From: Candidatus Nomurabacteria bacterium
GTDB taxonomy: Bacteria > Patescibacteriota > Minisyncoccia > Phycocordibacterales > SBAW01
Reading direction: 5' to 3'
Length of the DNA stretch: 16,915 nt
Assembly: GCA_943349675.1 (NCBI GenBank)
Contig: CALQZN010000014.1
Coordinates: forward strand, 1 to 16,915
Of the stretch, positions 1 through 6,184 are shown piece by piece. Under the pieces are notes generated by a model. It was not told where the DNA came from. It saw nothing but the letters and a program-made list of their open reading frames with translations, and searched no databases. The translations under genes and the position numbers were made by a program. The stretch's first letter is position 1; every line of letters starts with the position of its first letter.

Positions 1-1
1 C

Positions 2-154
2 TTGTTGCCGGGTATTTTTGGTGGATATACAGGCAGTGTCTCATATGTAGAAGTAAAGAATGGGGAGTCGTTTGAGACGGTGTATATGCATTTGCCGGTT
101 AATCCACTGGAGCTACGGTATGTCGAAATCTGGAATGAAAATACTACACAGTAA
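2..154 (+). CDS. mreC: Rod shape-determining protein MreC, C-terminal end (partial)
   Basis: This open frame enters from the left edge and ends at a TAA, giving about 50 residues that finish ...ELRYVEIWNENTTQ. The visible segment (GIFGGYTGSVSYVEVKNGES, then an FETVYMHLPVNPLE stretch) fits the last beta-rich part of MreC, the periplasmic scaffold of the elongasome that links MreB, MreD and PBP2. The family call rests on this short C-terminal pattern plus position: an MreD-like membrane protein and PBP2 follow directly in the classical mreC-mreD-mrdA order. The next gene starts inside its last codons, which suggests translational coupling. The N-terminal membrane anchor and coiled coil lie outside the window. 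Only the tail is seen, so the name is likely but not certain. Confidence 0.7.
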   Translation: MLPGIFGGYTGSVSYVEVKNGESFETVYMHLPVNPLELRYVEIWNENTTQ

Positions 155-428
155 ACGGGCAAGCATCGCGCTTGCGTTTTTGATTGTTGCGGCTGGCTTT
201 TTGTTTGGGTTTTGGCCGCTAGCACTTGTGGGTGTGGTGCTTGCTGTTGCCTTGGGGCATTGGGTGAGTGCGATGCTGTTTGGACTACTTTTAGATGTTG
301 CGTACGGTGTACCTGTAGGTTTTTTTCATGTTGTGTACTTTCCAATCACTCTTTTTGCTGTTGTAAGTGTGGTAGTCCGCAGCGCTCTCATGGGTCGCAT
401 CCGCACAACGCAGACAGATACGCTATAA
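120..428 (+). CDS. mreD: MreD-like small membrane protein
   Basis: A 102-residue, very hydrophobic protein. After a short basic start (MSKSGMKILHSKRAS) it has about three membrane segments, and it ends in a basic tail (MGRIRTTQTDTL). The stretch GLLLDVAYGVPVGFFHVVYF resembles the conserved MreD pattern in which a G-L-x-x-D segment precedes a G-x-P-x-G-F/L turn. It is shorter than typical MreD (about 160 residues). MreD is an integral membrane elongasome component of poorly defined biochemical role. The ATG at 120 is preferred because the ATG at 60 would add a cysteine-rich stretch that is simply mreC read out of frame. An ATG at 135 is also possible. Either start overlaps the mreC 3' end by 20-35 nt. 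It lies 10 nt before PBP2. Confidence 0.6.
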   Translation: MSKSGMKILHSKRASIALAFLIVAAGFLFGFWPLALVGVVLAVALGHWVSAMLFGLLLDVAYGVPVGFFHVVYFPITLFAVVSVVVRSALMGRIRTTQTDTL

Positions 429-438
429 TGACCGCCTA

Positions 439-2118
439 ATGTGGCGGATGTTCAAAAAAAGACGCGGTAGACTAACGGCAGAGATTCATCCAGACGAGAT
501 ACTCATTGACTCGTCAAACTTGCCCGACTTTGACCGGGACCAGTTTGAAGGGCGTTTGGAAAAACCGCTCAGTAGCCGGTCGTTTGTGTTTGCAGGTGGT
601 GCAGTAGTGTTGATTTTTTTGCTTTTGCTTGGGCGAGCGGGGACGTTGCAGGTCCTGCGCGGCGATGCGTATGCTGAGCGTGCACGTAACAACCAACTAT
701 CAGAGGAAACTATTTTTGCCGACCGAGGCATTATTGCCGACCGTAAGGGAGTTTTTTTGGCATATAACGAGAGGAGTGTGCAAGATTTTGCAGCGCGCGT
801 GTACGCCCCAATGCAAGGGTTGGCGCATGTTGTAGGGTACGTACGGCTTCCTGCTAAAGACTCCTCTGATGTGTATTTTCGAAGTGTGTTTGAAGGTGTT
901 GATGGTGTAGAGCATGCATTTAATACCGAGCTCGGGGGCGTAAACGGTATCAAACTCACCGAGACAGATGTGCTCGGCAAAGTGGTGTCAGAGAGTGTGG
1001 TCGAGCCACCCATACCTGGCAAAAAAATCACCCTATCAATTGACGCTGCGGTGACCCAAGGGTTGTACAACGCAATAGCAGAGCGAGCGCACAGCTCAAA
1101 CTTTCAAGGTGGAGCGGCGGTGATTATGGATATACAGACAGGGGAGTTGTTGGCACTCACCAGTTACCCCGAGTTTTCGCAAAACGCAGTTACAGGAGGT
1201 GATGCTGCGGTGCTTAAGGAAATAAATGCGGATAAACGACAGCCATTCTTGGACCGTGCAGTGGACGGGCTGTATGCGCCAGGCTCCATTGTTAAGCCTA
1301 TTGTTGCAGCGGCTGCTTTGACTGAAGGAGTGATAGATGAGTACAAACAAATACTCTCTACTGGGGCACTAACAGTGCCTAACCCATACGACCCAAAAAA
1401 GCCAACCATATTTCGCGACTGGCGGGTAAACGGCTGGACCGATGCGCGTCGGGCAATTGCGGTGTCGTCGGACATATACTTTTATCAAGTTGGTGGCGGG
1501 TTTGGCGACCAAAAAGGTCTAGGGATAGAAAAACTAGGGAACTATTACCGCATGTTTGGGTTTGGCACAGACGCTGGGTTGGCCGGCTTTAGTAGCAAAG
1601 GGGGTAATGTGCCTAGTCAAGCGTGGAAAGCTAAAACATTCCCCAGCGACCCTGTGTGGCGCGTGGGCAACACCTACCACACTGCTATTGGCCAGTACGG
1701 CATGCAGGTAACGCCACTGCAAGCAGCGCGCACAGCTGCTGTATTTGCAAACGGTGGTACGTTGTTGACCCCAACACTTATTGCGTCGACCACTCCGTCG
1801 GGGACGAAACTTCCGCTATCGGCTCATGTGCTAAATGTTTCGCGCGAGGGTATGCGTATGAGTGTAAGCGAGGGGGTTGCGCAGTCAGTTAAATTTGACT
1901 TCGTGCACATTGCCGCAAAAACCGGTACGGCGCAGGTGGGTGTGCACAACGAATTTATGAATTCGTGGTTGATAGGATTTTTCCCTTACGAACATCCGCG
2001 GTATGCATTTGCTGTAGTGCTTGAGCGCGGACCTGCAGGGACGCTTATGGGGGCGCCATCTGCAATGAACACGTTCTTCCTTTGGCTTAAAGCAAACGCC
2101 CCAGAGTATTTGGAGTAG
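439..2118 (+). CDS. mrdA: Penicillin-binding protein 2 (class B transpeptidase)
   Basis: A 559-residue class B PBP that cross-links peptidoglycan during elongation, acting outside the membrane with RodA and MreCD. Visible parts are a cytoplasmic basic N-terminus of about 48 residues, one membrane segment (about 49-66), and a dimerisation domain containing the ADRGIIADR motif (94-102). The transpeptidase domain carries all three active-site motifs: S283-I-V-K286 (nucleophile serine), S343-S-D345 and K494-T-G-T497. SxD in place of SxN, followed by IYFYQVGG, is characteristic of PBP2 rather than FtsI. It follows mreCD; rodA is not adjacent, and greA comes next. A TATAAT (424-429) sits 9 nt before the ATG, so it may also have its own near-leaderless promoter. 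The start at 439 lies in the loop of a small GC hairpin (432-447); the ATG at 448 is an alternative. Confidence 0.93.
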   Translation: MWRMFKKRRGRLTAEIHPDEILIDSSNLPDFDRDQFEGRLEKPLSSRSFVFAGGAVVLIFLLLLGRAGTLQVLRGDAYAERARNNQLSEETIFADRGIIADRKGVFLAYNERSVQDFAARVYAPMQGLAHVVGYVRLPAKDSSDVYFRSVFEGVDGVEHAFNTELGGVNGIKLTETDVLGKVVSESVVEPPIPGKKITLSIDAAVTQGLYNAIAERAHSSNFQGGAAVIMDIQTGELLALTSYPEFSQNAVTGGDAAVLKEINADKRQPFLDRAVDGLYAPGSIVKPIVAAAALTEGVIDEYKQILSTGALTVPNPYDPKKPTIFRDWRVNGWTDARRAIAVSSDIYFYQVGGGFGDQKGLGIEKLGNYYRMFGFGTDAGLAGFSSKGGNVPSQAWKAKTFPSDPVWRVGNTYHTAIGQYGMQVTPLQAARTAAVFANGGTLLTPTLIASTTPSGTKLPLSAHVLNVSREGMRMSVSEGVAQSVKFDFVHIAAKTGTAQVGVHNEFMNSWLIGFFPYEHPRYAFAVVLERGPAGTLMGAPSAMNTFFLWLKANAPEYLE

Positions 2119-2127
2119 TTGCTTTTT

Positions 2128-2170
2128 GTGGCTTCGGGGGGTAGACTTATCCCTCGACGGCCACTTCTTT
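2128..2170 (+). terminator. Hairpin terminator after mrdA
   Basis: GTGGC (2128-2132) pairs with GCCAC (2160-2164), and TCGGGGG (2134-2140) with CCCTCGA (2151-2157, one G-U pair), around a 10-nt loop. The T-rich run TTCTTTT follows. The tract is imperfect, so termination may be partial. A second GGCCAC (2173-2178) could compete for the 5' arm. No protein is encoded between mrdA and greA. Confidence 0.6.
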
Positions 2171-2204
2171 TGGGCCACCCTTCTAACAATTAAACTTTTA
2201 AAAA

Positions 2205-2666
2205 ATGACTGAAGAACTTATCTCACAAGAAAAATTTGAAGAGCTGACAAAAGAGCTTGAAGAGCTCCACACCAAACGCCGCAAAGAGGTTGCCGAGCAG
2301 CTGGAGTATGCTCGCTCACTTGGCGACTTGTCGGAAAATGCAGAATATCAAGAGGCGCGCGAAATGCAGGCAGCGGTAGAAGAGCGCGTGCAAAAACTCG
2401 AGGCAATTCTGAAAAATGCAAAAATTGTCCGCGGCGTCAAAGGTGACACTGTGGGGATGGGTACAACGGTGAGTGTGCAAAACCTAAACGGTGACGACAA
2501 ACACACGTACACTATTGTGGGTGCTGAAGAGGCAGATTTGTTTGCGGGCAAAATTTCGTACCATTCGCCCTTGGGTAGTGCGCTTATGGGCAAAAAGAAA
2601 GGGGATGAGTTTTCGTTTCATACTCCAAAAGGCGCACAGAAGTATAAAATTCTAAAAGTTGAGTAA
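2205..2666 (+). CDS. greA: Transcription elongation factor GreA
   Basis: A 153-residue protein of normal GreA length. GreA enters the RNA polymerase secondary channel and stimulates cleavage of the 3' end of backtracked RNA. The N-terminal antiparallel coiled coil (about 5-75) carries the signature tip GDLSENAEYQEA, with the acidic residues D41 and E44 that position catalytic magnesium, matching the E. coli GreA pattern GDLKENAEY. The C-terminal FKBP-like domain (about 80-153) ends in SPLGSALMGKKKGDEFSFHT, also typical. It is probably a single-gene unit between the mrdA terminator and the lysS promoter. The leader is A/T-rich (TTTTAAAAA before the ATG) with no Shine-Dalgarno. Identification is secure. 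Confidence 0.97.
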   Translation: MTEELISQEKFEELTKELEELHTKRRKEVAEQLEYARSLGDLSENAEYQEAREMQAAVEERVQKLEAILKNAKIVRGVKGDTVGMGTTVSVQNLNGDDKHTYTIVGAEEADLFAGKISYHSPLGSALMGKKKGDEFSFHTPKGAQKYKILKVE

Positions 2667-2678
2667 AAATCTCCTGTC

Positions 2679-2712
2679 TTGATAAGGTGGAGCAGTGCGG
2701 TATGCTGTAGAT
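2679..2712 (+). promoter_or_regulatory. lysS promoter, apparently leaderless
   Basis: TTGATA (2679-2684), a 16-nt spacer and TATGCT (2701-2706) form a good sigma70-type promoter. Only six nucleotides (GTAGAT) separate the -10 box from the ATG at 2713, so transcription should start at or beside the A of the ATG. This supports the 2713 start over the in-frame GTG at 2695, which lies inside the promoter. Confidence 0.7.
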
Positions 2713-4281
2713 ATGTTTTGGGCAGACAGGATAGCGGGCGAAGTAGAGGCTCGCTTTGGGAAGAACCCCGGCCGCCCTTTGATTGTGCGTGATGAAAAAA
2801 CGGCCTCTGGGCGTGTACATGTTGGGTCTATGCGTGGGGTGATGATACATGGCACAGTCTCACAAGCGCTTAAAGATCGTGGGATCGACAACACATTCTT
2901 GTATGAAATAAATGACACCGACCCCATGGACGGCTTCCCTGTGTATTTGCCAGAAGAGTTTAAGCAGTACATGGGGTTCCCGCTCTTCCGCATTCCGTCG
3001 CCGGACGGTATTGCAAAAAATTTCGCAGACTATTTTGCAACAGAGTTTAAACAGGTTATAGAGTCTAGCGGTTTTACTCCAACGTTTTACAATGTCAGCG
3101 AGCTATATTTGTCGGGCAAAATGGACGAGTCTATCCGCGAAGCGCTCACGCATGCGGGCGAGATACGCCGCATCTACCTTGAGGTGTCGGGTTCGCAAAA
3201 ACCAGAAAACTGGTATCCGCTTTCGGTTATTTGTGAGAATTGCGGCAAAGTGGGTACTACAAAAGTGACAAGCTTTGATGGGACGTACGTCACGTACGTA
3301 TGCGATCCTCATGCAGTCGAATGGGCACAGGGGTGCAGTCATGCGGGGAAAGTTTCGCCGTATGGAGGCAACGCAACGCTCCCGTTTAAAGTAGAGTGGC
3401 CCGCAAAGTGGAAGGTCGTGGGTGTGGATATCGAGGGTGGTGGCAAAGACCACTCGACCCGCGGCGGCACGCGCGACGTGGGGGGACATATTGCGCGAGA
3501 AGTGTTCCGCTATGAACCGCCGTTCGACGTCCCGTACGAATTCTTTTTGGTAGGCGGCAAAAAAATGTCGTCGTCCAAAGGTCGTGGTAGTAGTGCTCGC
3601 GAAATTGCAGACCTTTTGCCACCAAAAATATTTCGCCTCGCTATACTATCGAAAGACATAAACCAAGCCATTAATTTTGATCCAGAAGGGGACACCATAC
3701 CCGTGCTGTACGACTTGTATGACAAATTGGCACAAGGGTTTGCAACAACAAAAGACGACGATTATGCACGGCTGTTTACCTTGGCTCATGCCGGTGTGGT
3801 GCCGCCAAGCGGATTTTTGCCACGGTTTTCGCAGGTAGCATTTATTATACAGATGCCGCACATGCAACTAGAGAAGGAGATGGCGGCACTAAAGGGCAGC
3901 CCGCTTACTGATGCAGAAAATGCCGAGGTTGAGGAGCGGGCAGTATATGCAAAGCGCTGGCTCGACCTGTATGCACCAGAAAAGTTTGTCTTTAAACTGC
4001 AAGAGTCTTTGCCTGAAGCTGCAAAAAACTTGAATGATGTACAAAAAAAGGCACTTGGTATGTTGGCCGAGTATATACAAGAGTCGGAAGCAATGCCAAG
4101 TGGGGAAGATGTGCACCACTTCTTGCACGGCCTTAAAGACAGTGTACCCATTGCCCCAGGGGAGCTTTTTAAAGCTATCTACCTAGTATTTTTAGCAAAA
4201 GAAAGTGGCCCTAAAGCGGGATGGTTCCTTTCGAGTCTTAATAAGGAATTAGTTCTGAAACTTCTTGGAGAAGCGGCGTAA
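2713..4281 (+). CDS. lysS: Lysine--tRNA ligase, class I
   Basis: A 522-residue class I lysyl-tRNA synthetase, unrelated in fold to the class II LysRS of most bacteria; it charges tRNA-Lys in the cytoplasm. It begins MFWADRIA, a typical family start. The HIGH-type motif is T30-ASGRVHVGS39 and the KMSKS-type motif is K284-MSSSKG290. Four cysteines (C174, C177, C197, C208) plus nearby H210 lie between these motifs and may form a metal site. The GVDIEGGGKDHSTRGGTRDV segment (236-256) is a strong family signature. The C-terminal half is helical, as expected for the anticodon-binding cage. It has its own promoter and a perfect terminator, so it is monocistronic. No class II LysRS is seen in the window. 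It could equally be called lysK. Confidence 0.95.
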   Translation: MFWADRIAGEVEARFGKNPGRPLIVRDEKTASGRVHVGSMRGVMIHGTVSQALKDRGIDNTFLYEINDTDPMDGFPVYLPEEFKQYMGFPLFRIPSPDGIAKNFADYFATEFKQVIESSGFTPTFYNVSELYLSGKMDESIREALTHAGEIRRIYLEVSGSQKPENWYPLSVICENCGKVGTTKVTSFDGTYVTYVCDPHAVEWAQGCSHAGKVSPYGGNATLPFKVEWPAKWKVVGVDIEGGGKDHSTRGGTRDVGGHIAREVFRYEPPFDVPYEFFLVGGKKMSSSKGRGSSAREIADLLPPKIFRLAILSKDINQAINFDPEGDTIPVLYDLYDKLAQGFATTKDDDYARLFTLAHAGVVPPSGFLPRFSQVAFIIQMPHMQLEKEMAALKGSPLTDAENAEVEERAVYAKRWLDLYAPEKFVFKLQESLPEAAKNLNDVQKKALGMLAEYIQESEAMPSGEDVHHFLHGLKDSVPIAPGELFKAIYLVFLAKESGPKAGWFLSSLNKELVLKLLGEAA

Positions 4282-4300
4282 ATAATCTACATATAACAAA

Positions 4301-4335
4301 ACACAAAAAGCCCCTATGGAAGGGGCTTTTTGTGT
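4301..4335 (+). terminator. Perfect intrinsic terminator after lysS
   Basis: Arms 4301-4315 (ACACAAAAAGCCCCT) and 4321-4335 are perfectly complementary over 15 bp around a 5-nt loop. The GC core AGCCCCT/AGGGGCT is followed by TTTTT. The A-run on the other arm could make it bidirectional. It separates lysS from the division operon. Confidence 0.95.
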
Positions 4336-4341
4336 GGATAA
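4333..4341 (-). promoter_or_regulatory. DnaA-box-like 9-mer upstream of mraZ
   Basis: TGTGGATAA on the plus strand is the exact complement of the E. coli DnaA-box consensus TTATCCACA. It overlaps the tail of the lysS terminator and lies about 30 bp upstream of the mraZ -10 box. A single box is weak evidence of DnaA binding, and chance occurrence cannot be excluded. Confidence 0.3.
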
Positions 4342-4352
4342 GTTTGGAGCTT

Positions 4353-4400
4353 AGTGGGGTAAAGTAGCATATAATGTCTTTTAGTGGGACGAAGTGGGAT
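4353..4400 (+). promoter_or_regulatory. mraZ promoter with MraZ-box repeats
   Basis: A perfect -10 box TATAAT lies at 4370-4375; no convincing -35 is seen. Three AGTGGG hexamers begin at 4353, 4383 and 4393, all on a 10-bp register, with a degenerate AGTAGC at 4363. MraZ proteins are known to bind direct TGGG-containing repeats spaced about 10 bp in their own promoters. The repeats bracket the -10 box and the predicted start of transcription (about 4382), so MraZ binding would block the operon by autorepression. The upstream ATG at 4374 lies inside the TATAAT and is not the mraZ start. Confidence 0.75.
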
Positions 4401-4418
4401 GTCCTCCGAAATACCCTT

Positions 4419-4853
4419 ATGCTGATTGGCGAATATCTACACACTCTCGACAGTAAAAAGCGCCTCTCGCTGCCTGCGAAGTTTCGCAAAGAGGTAGGGA
4501 AGAAGGTGGTTATTACTCGCGGGCTTGATTCGTGCTTGTTTATGTTCCCTGAAAAAGCGTGGAATAACATTGCACAAAAGCTTGCAAATTTGCCCTTTGG
4601 CCAAGCAGACACTCGTGGCATGAGCCGTTTTTTGCTAGCGGGTGCAGTTGAGACTGATGTTGATGGCGCTGGCCGCATCTTGGTACCAGACTTTCTTAAA
4701 GACTTTGCCGACTTGCGCTCCCGTGTGGTGTTGGCAGGAGTCTCGGACCGTATTGAGATCTGGAACGAAAAAACATGGGAGGAATATAAACGCCGTATTG
4801 AAAAAGGTGCCGACCAGATGGCCGAAAAAATGGGTGACCTTGGAATTTTGTAA
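4419..4853 (+). CDS. mraZ: MraZ, transcriptional regulator of the division/cell-wall operon
   Basis: A 144-residue protein starting MLIGEYLHTLDSKKRLSLPA, the standard MraZ opening. It has two tandem SpoVT/AbrB-like DNA-binding repeats. Their D-x-K-x-R-x-x-x-P motifs are D11-SKKRLSLP19 and D82-GAGRILVP90, and KFR (21-23) follows the first. MraZ forms ring-shaped oligomers and binds direct repeats upstream of its own operon; matching repeats lie just upstream here. The start at 4419 is chosen over 4374 because the extra residues are not MraZ-like and 4374 falls within the -10 box. The leader between -10 and ATG is about 43 nt. It is the first gene of mraZ-rsmH-ftsL-ftsI-murF-epimerase; rsmH begins 3 nt after its stop. 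Confidence 0.96.
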   Translation: MLIGEYLHTLDSKKRLSLPAKFRKEVGKKVVITRGLDSCLFMFPEKAWNNIAQKLANLPFGQADTRGMSRFLLAGAVETDVDGAGRILVPDFLKDFADLRSRVVLAGVSDRIEIWNEKTWEEYKRRIEKGADQMAEKMGDLGIL

Positions 4854-4856
4854 TAT

Positions 4857-5843
4857 ATGACTACAGCTACTTTGACTCCTGCTCGTGTATCGCATCGCTC
4901 CAGTCGAGGGGAGGGTGGTAGGGTGCATGAGCAGAAGTCAGGACGGGTGGAACATACCAGCGTGATGGTTAAAGAGGTGCTCGAACAATTAGATGTACAA
5001 AAGGGTGACACAGTGCTCGATGCGACCGCAGGGCAAGGAGGGCACAGTGCGGCGATGCTGTCAGCACAGCCTAGTATCAAACTTTTAGCACTCGACGCTG
5101 ACCCTGTTGCTGTCTCGCTTGCGCGCGAGCGCTTGCATGTATTTGGCGCAAAAGCACAGGTGGTGGAGGCAAATTTTAATGACATCGAAAAAGTCCTTAA
5201 AAAAAACAAACTACAAACAATAGACAAAGTCTTGTTTGACTTGGGATGGAACTCGGGCCAGCTTGCCTCAGGGAGAGGTTTTTCTTTTTTGCATGACGAG
5301 CCGCTCAATATGAGCTACGGCAAACGCTCTGCATCTGGATTTATCGCAAGCGAAATTTTAAATAAATGGAACGAAGAGACGCTTGCAGATGTGTTGTATG
5401 GCTATGGAGAAGAGCGTTACTCTCGCCGCATTGCCAAGGCTATTGTGGCCAGGCGTGACATAGAGCCCATCAAAACAACTATAGAGCTTGTCGAAATAAT
5501 CAAAGATGCTGTGCCTGCTGGCTACCGCCATGGCCGCCTCCATTTTGCTACTCGCTCGTTCCAGGCGTTGCGCATTGCCGTCAATGACGAACTAGGGGTG
5601 GTGGAGCGCGGCGTTACAGCAGCCTTTAACCATTTGTCTGTGAATGGGAGAGTCGCGGTTATTACCTTCCATAGCATCGAAGATCGTGCGGTAAAGCGAC
5701 TCTTTGCGGGATGGGTTAAAGCAAAGACGGCGCGCCTTGTGGTCAAAAAGCCGCTGGTGCCCAGCCGAGCGGAAATTATTACTAACCCCCGTGCGCGTAG
5801 TGCAAAACTGCGTGTGATTGAAAAAATATGCAACGAACAATAA
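4857..5843 (+). CDS. rsmH: 16S rRNA m4C1402 methyltransferase RsmH (MraW)
   Basis: A 328-residue SAM-dependent methyltransferase that N4-methylates C1402 of 16S rRNA. Family landmarks in order are HTSVM (33-37), the SAM-binding DATAGQGGHS (55-64), the acidic LALDAD (77-82), DLGWNSGQL (128-136), RGFSF (140-144), the HFATRSFQALRIAVNDEL block (229-246), and VAVITFHSIEDR near residue 265. The usual DLGVSSxQLD is altered to DLGWNSGQLA, a visible divergence. About 30 residues precede HTSVM, more than in most RsmH. A GTG at 4923, preceded by a G-rich GGGAGGGTGGTAGG, is a plausible shorter start giving 306 residues. Its 3' end overlaps the FtsL-like gene by 16 nt, indicating coupled translation. Confidence 0.93.
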   Translation: MTTATLTPARVSHRSSRGEGGRVHEQKSGRVEHTSVMVKEVLEQLDVQKGDTVLDATAGQGGHSAAMLSAQPSIKLLALDADPVAVSLARERLHVFGAKAQVVEANFNDIEKVLKKNKLQTIDKVLFDLGWNSGQLASGRGFSFLHDEPLNMSYGKRSASGFIASEILNKWNEETLADVLYGYGEERYSRRIAKAIVARRDIEPIKTTIELVEIIKDAVPAGYRHGRLHFATRSFQALRIAVNDELGVVERGVTAAFNHLSVNGRVAVITFHSIEDRAVKRLFAGWVKAKTARLVVKKPLVPSRAEIITNPRARSAKLRVIEKICNEQ

Positions 5844-6172
5844 CAAACACTCTTGTCTTACAGCACTACTTTCCTCGTATTGCAGCGAGCCTAGGAGGAC
5901 TGTGTGCACTGGCAATATTTTTGTACGGTGTCTTTTTGTTGTTGGCTGTAATGCATACAGCAGCACGTACGAGTGTGGAGAGAGAAATAACTGCTACAGT
6001 AGCGGTATTGGGGGACTTAGAGGCGCAGTACCTGGCTGGGACAAAAAAACTTACTCACGAGCGTGCCGTGGAGCTTGGGATGGTTGTGCCGCAAAGTGTG
6101 TCGGTGGTCTTTACTGCAGGCGCTGGGGTGCTTGGTCGAGCGGACGTAGAGGTGTTGTCACTGCGGCAGTAG
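5828..6172 (+). CDS. ftsL: FtsL-like divisome protein
   Basis: A 114-residue bitopic protein with a short cytoplasmic N-terminus, one strong membrane segment (about 20-42) and a short helical outside region (about 45-70). The C-terminal stretch T76-HERAVELGMVVPQSVSVVF matches the way FtsL/FtsL-like proteins end, with A-x-x-LGM-x-x-P after the coiled coil. FtsL joins FtsB and FtsQ to recruit and activate FtsW/FtsI at the septum. FtsL is poorly conserved, so the call rests on topology, the LGMxxP motif and its position between rsmH and ftsI. The ATG at 5828 lies within the last codons of rsmH, and no Shine-Dalgarno is seen. Confidence 0.7.
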   Translation: MQRTITNTLVLQHYFPRIAASLGGLCALAIFLYGVFLLLAVMHTAARTSVEREITATVAVLGDLEAQYLAGTKKLTHERAVELGMVVPQSVSVVFTAGAGVLGRADVEVLSLRQ

Positions 6173-6184
6173 CTTACACTACCC

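Noticed and set aside
60..119. Upstream ATG extending the MreD-like gene
   Set aside because: The added 20 residues are mreC read in another frame (rich in Arg and Cys); the ATG at 120 gives a normal membrane-protein start.
4374..4418. Longer mraZ start
   Set aside because: The ATG lies inside the TATAAT box and the extra residues cover the operator repeats; MraZ homology begins at 4419.
4238..5308. 356-codon open frame on the minus strand across mraZ and rsmH
   Set aside because: It is antisense to two strongly conserved genes, serine- and cysteine-rich with no recognisable domain, and has no promoter or ribosome-binding site.
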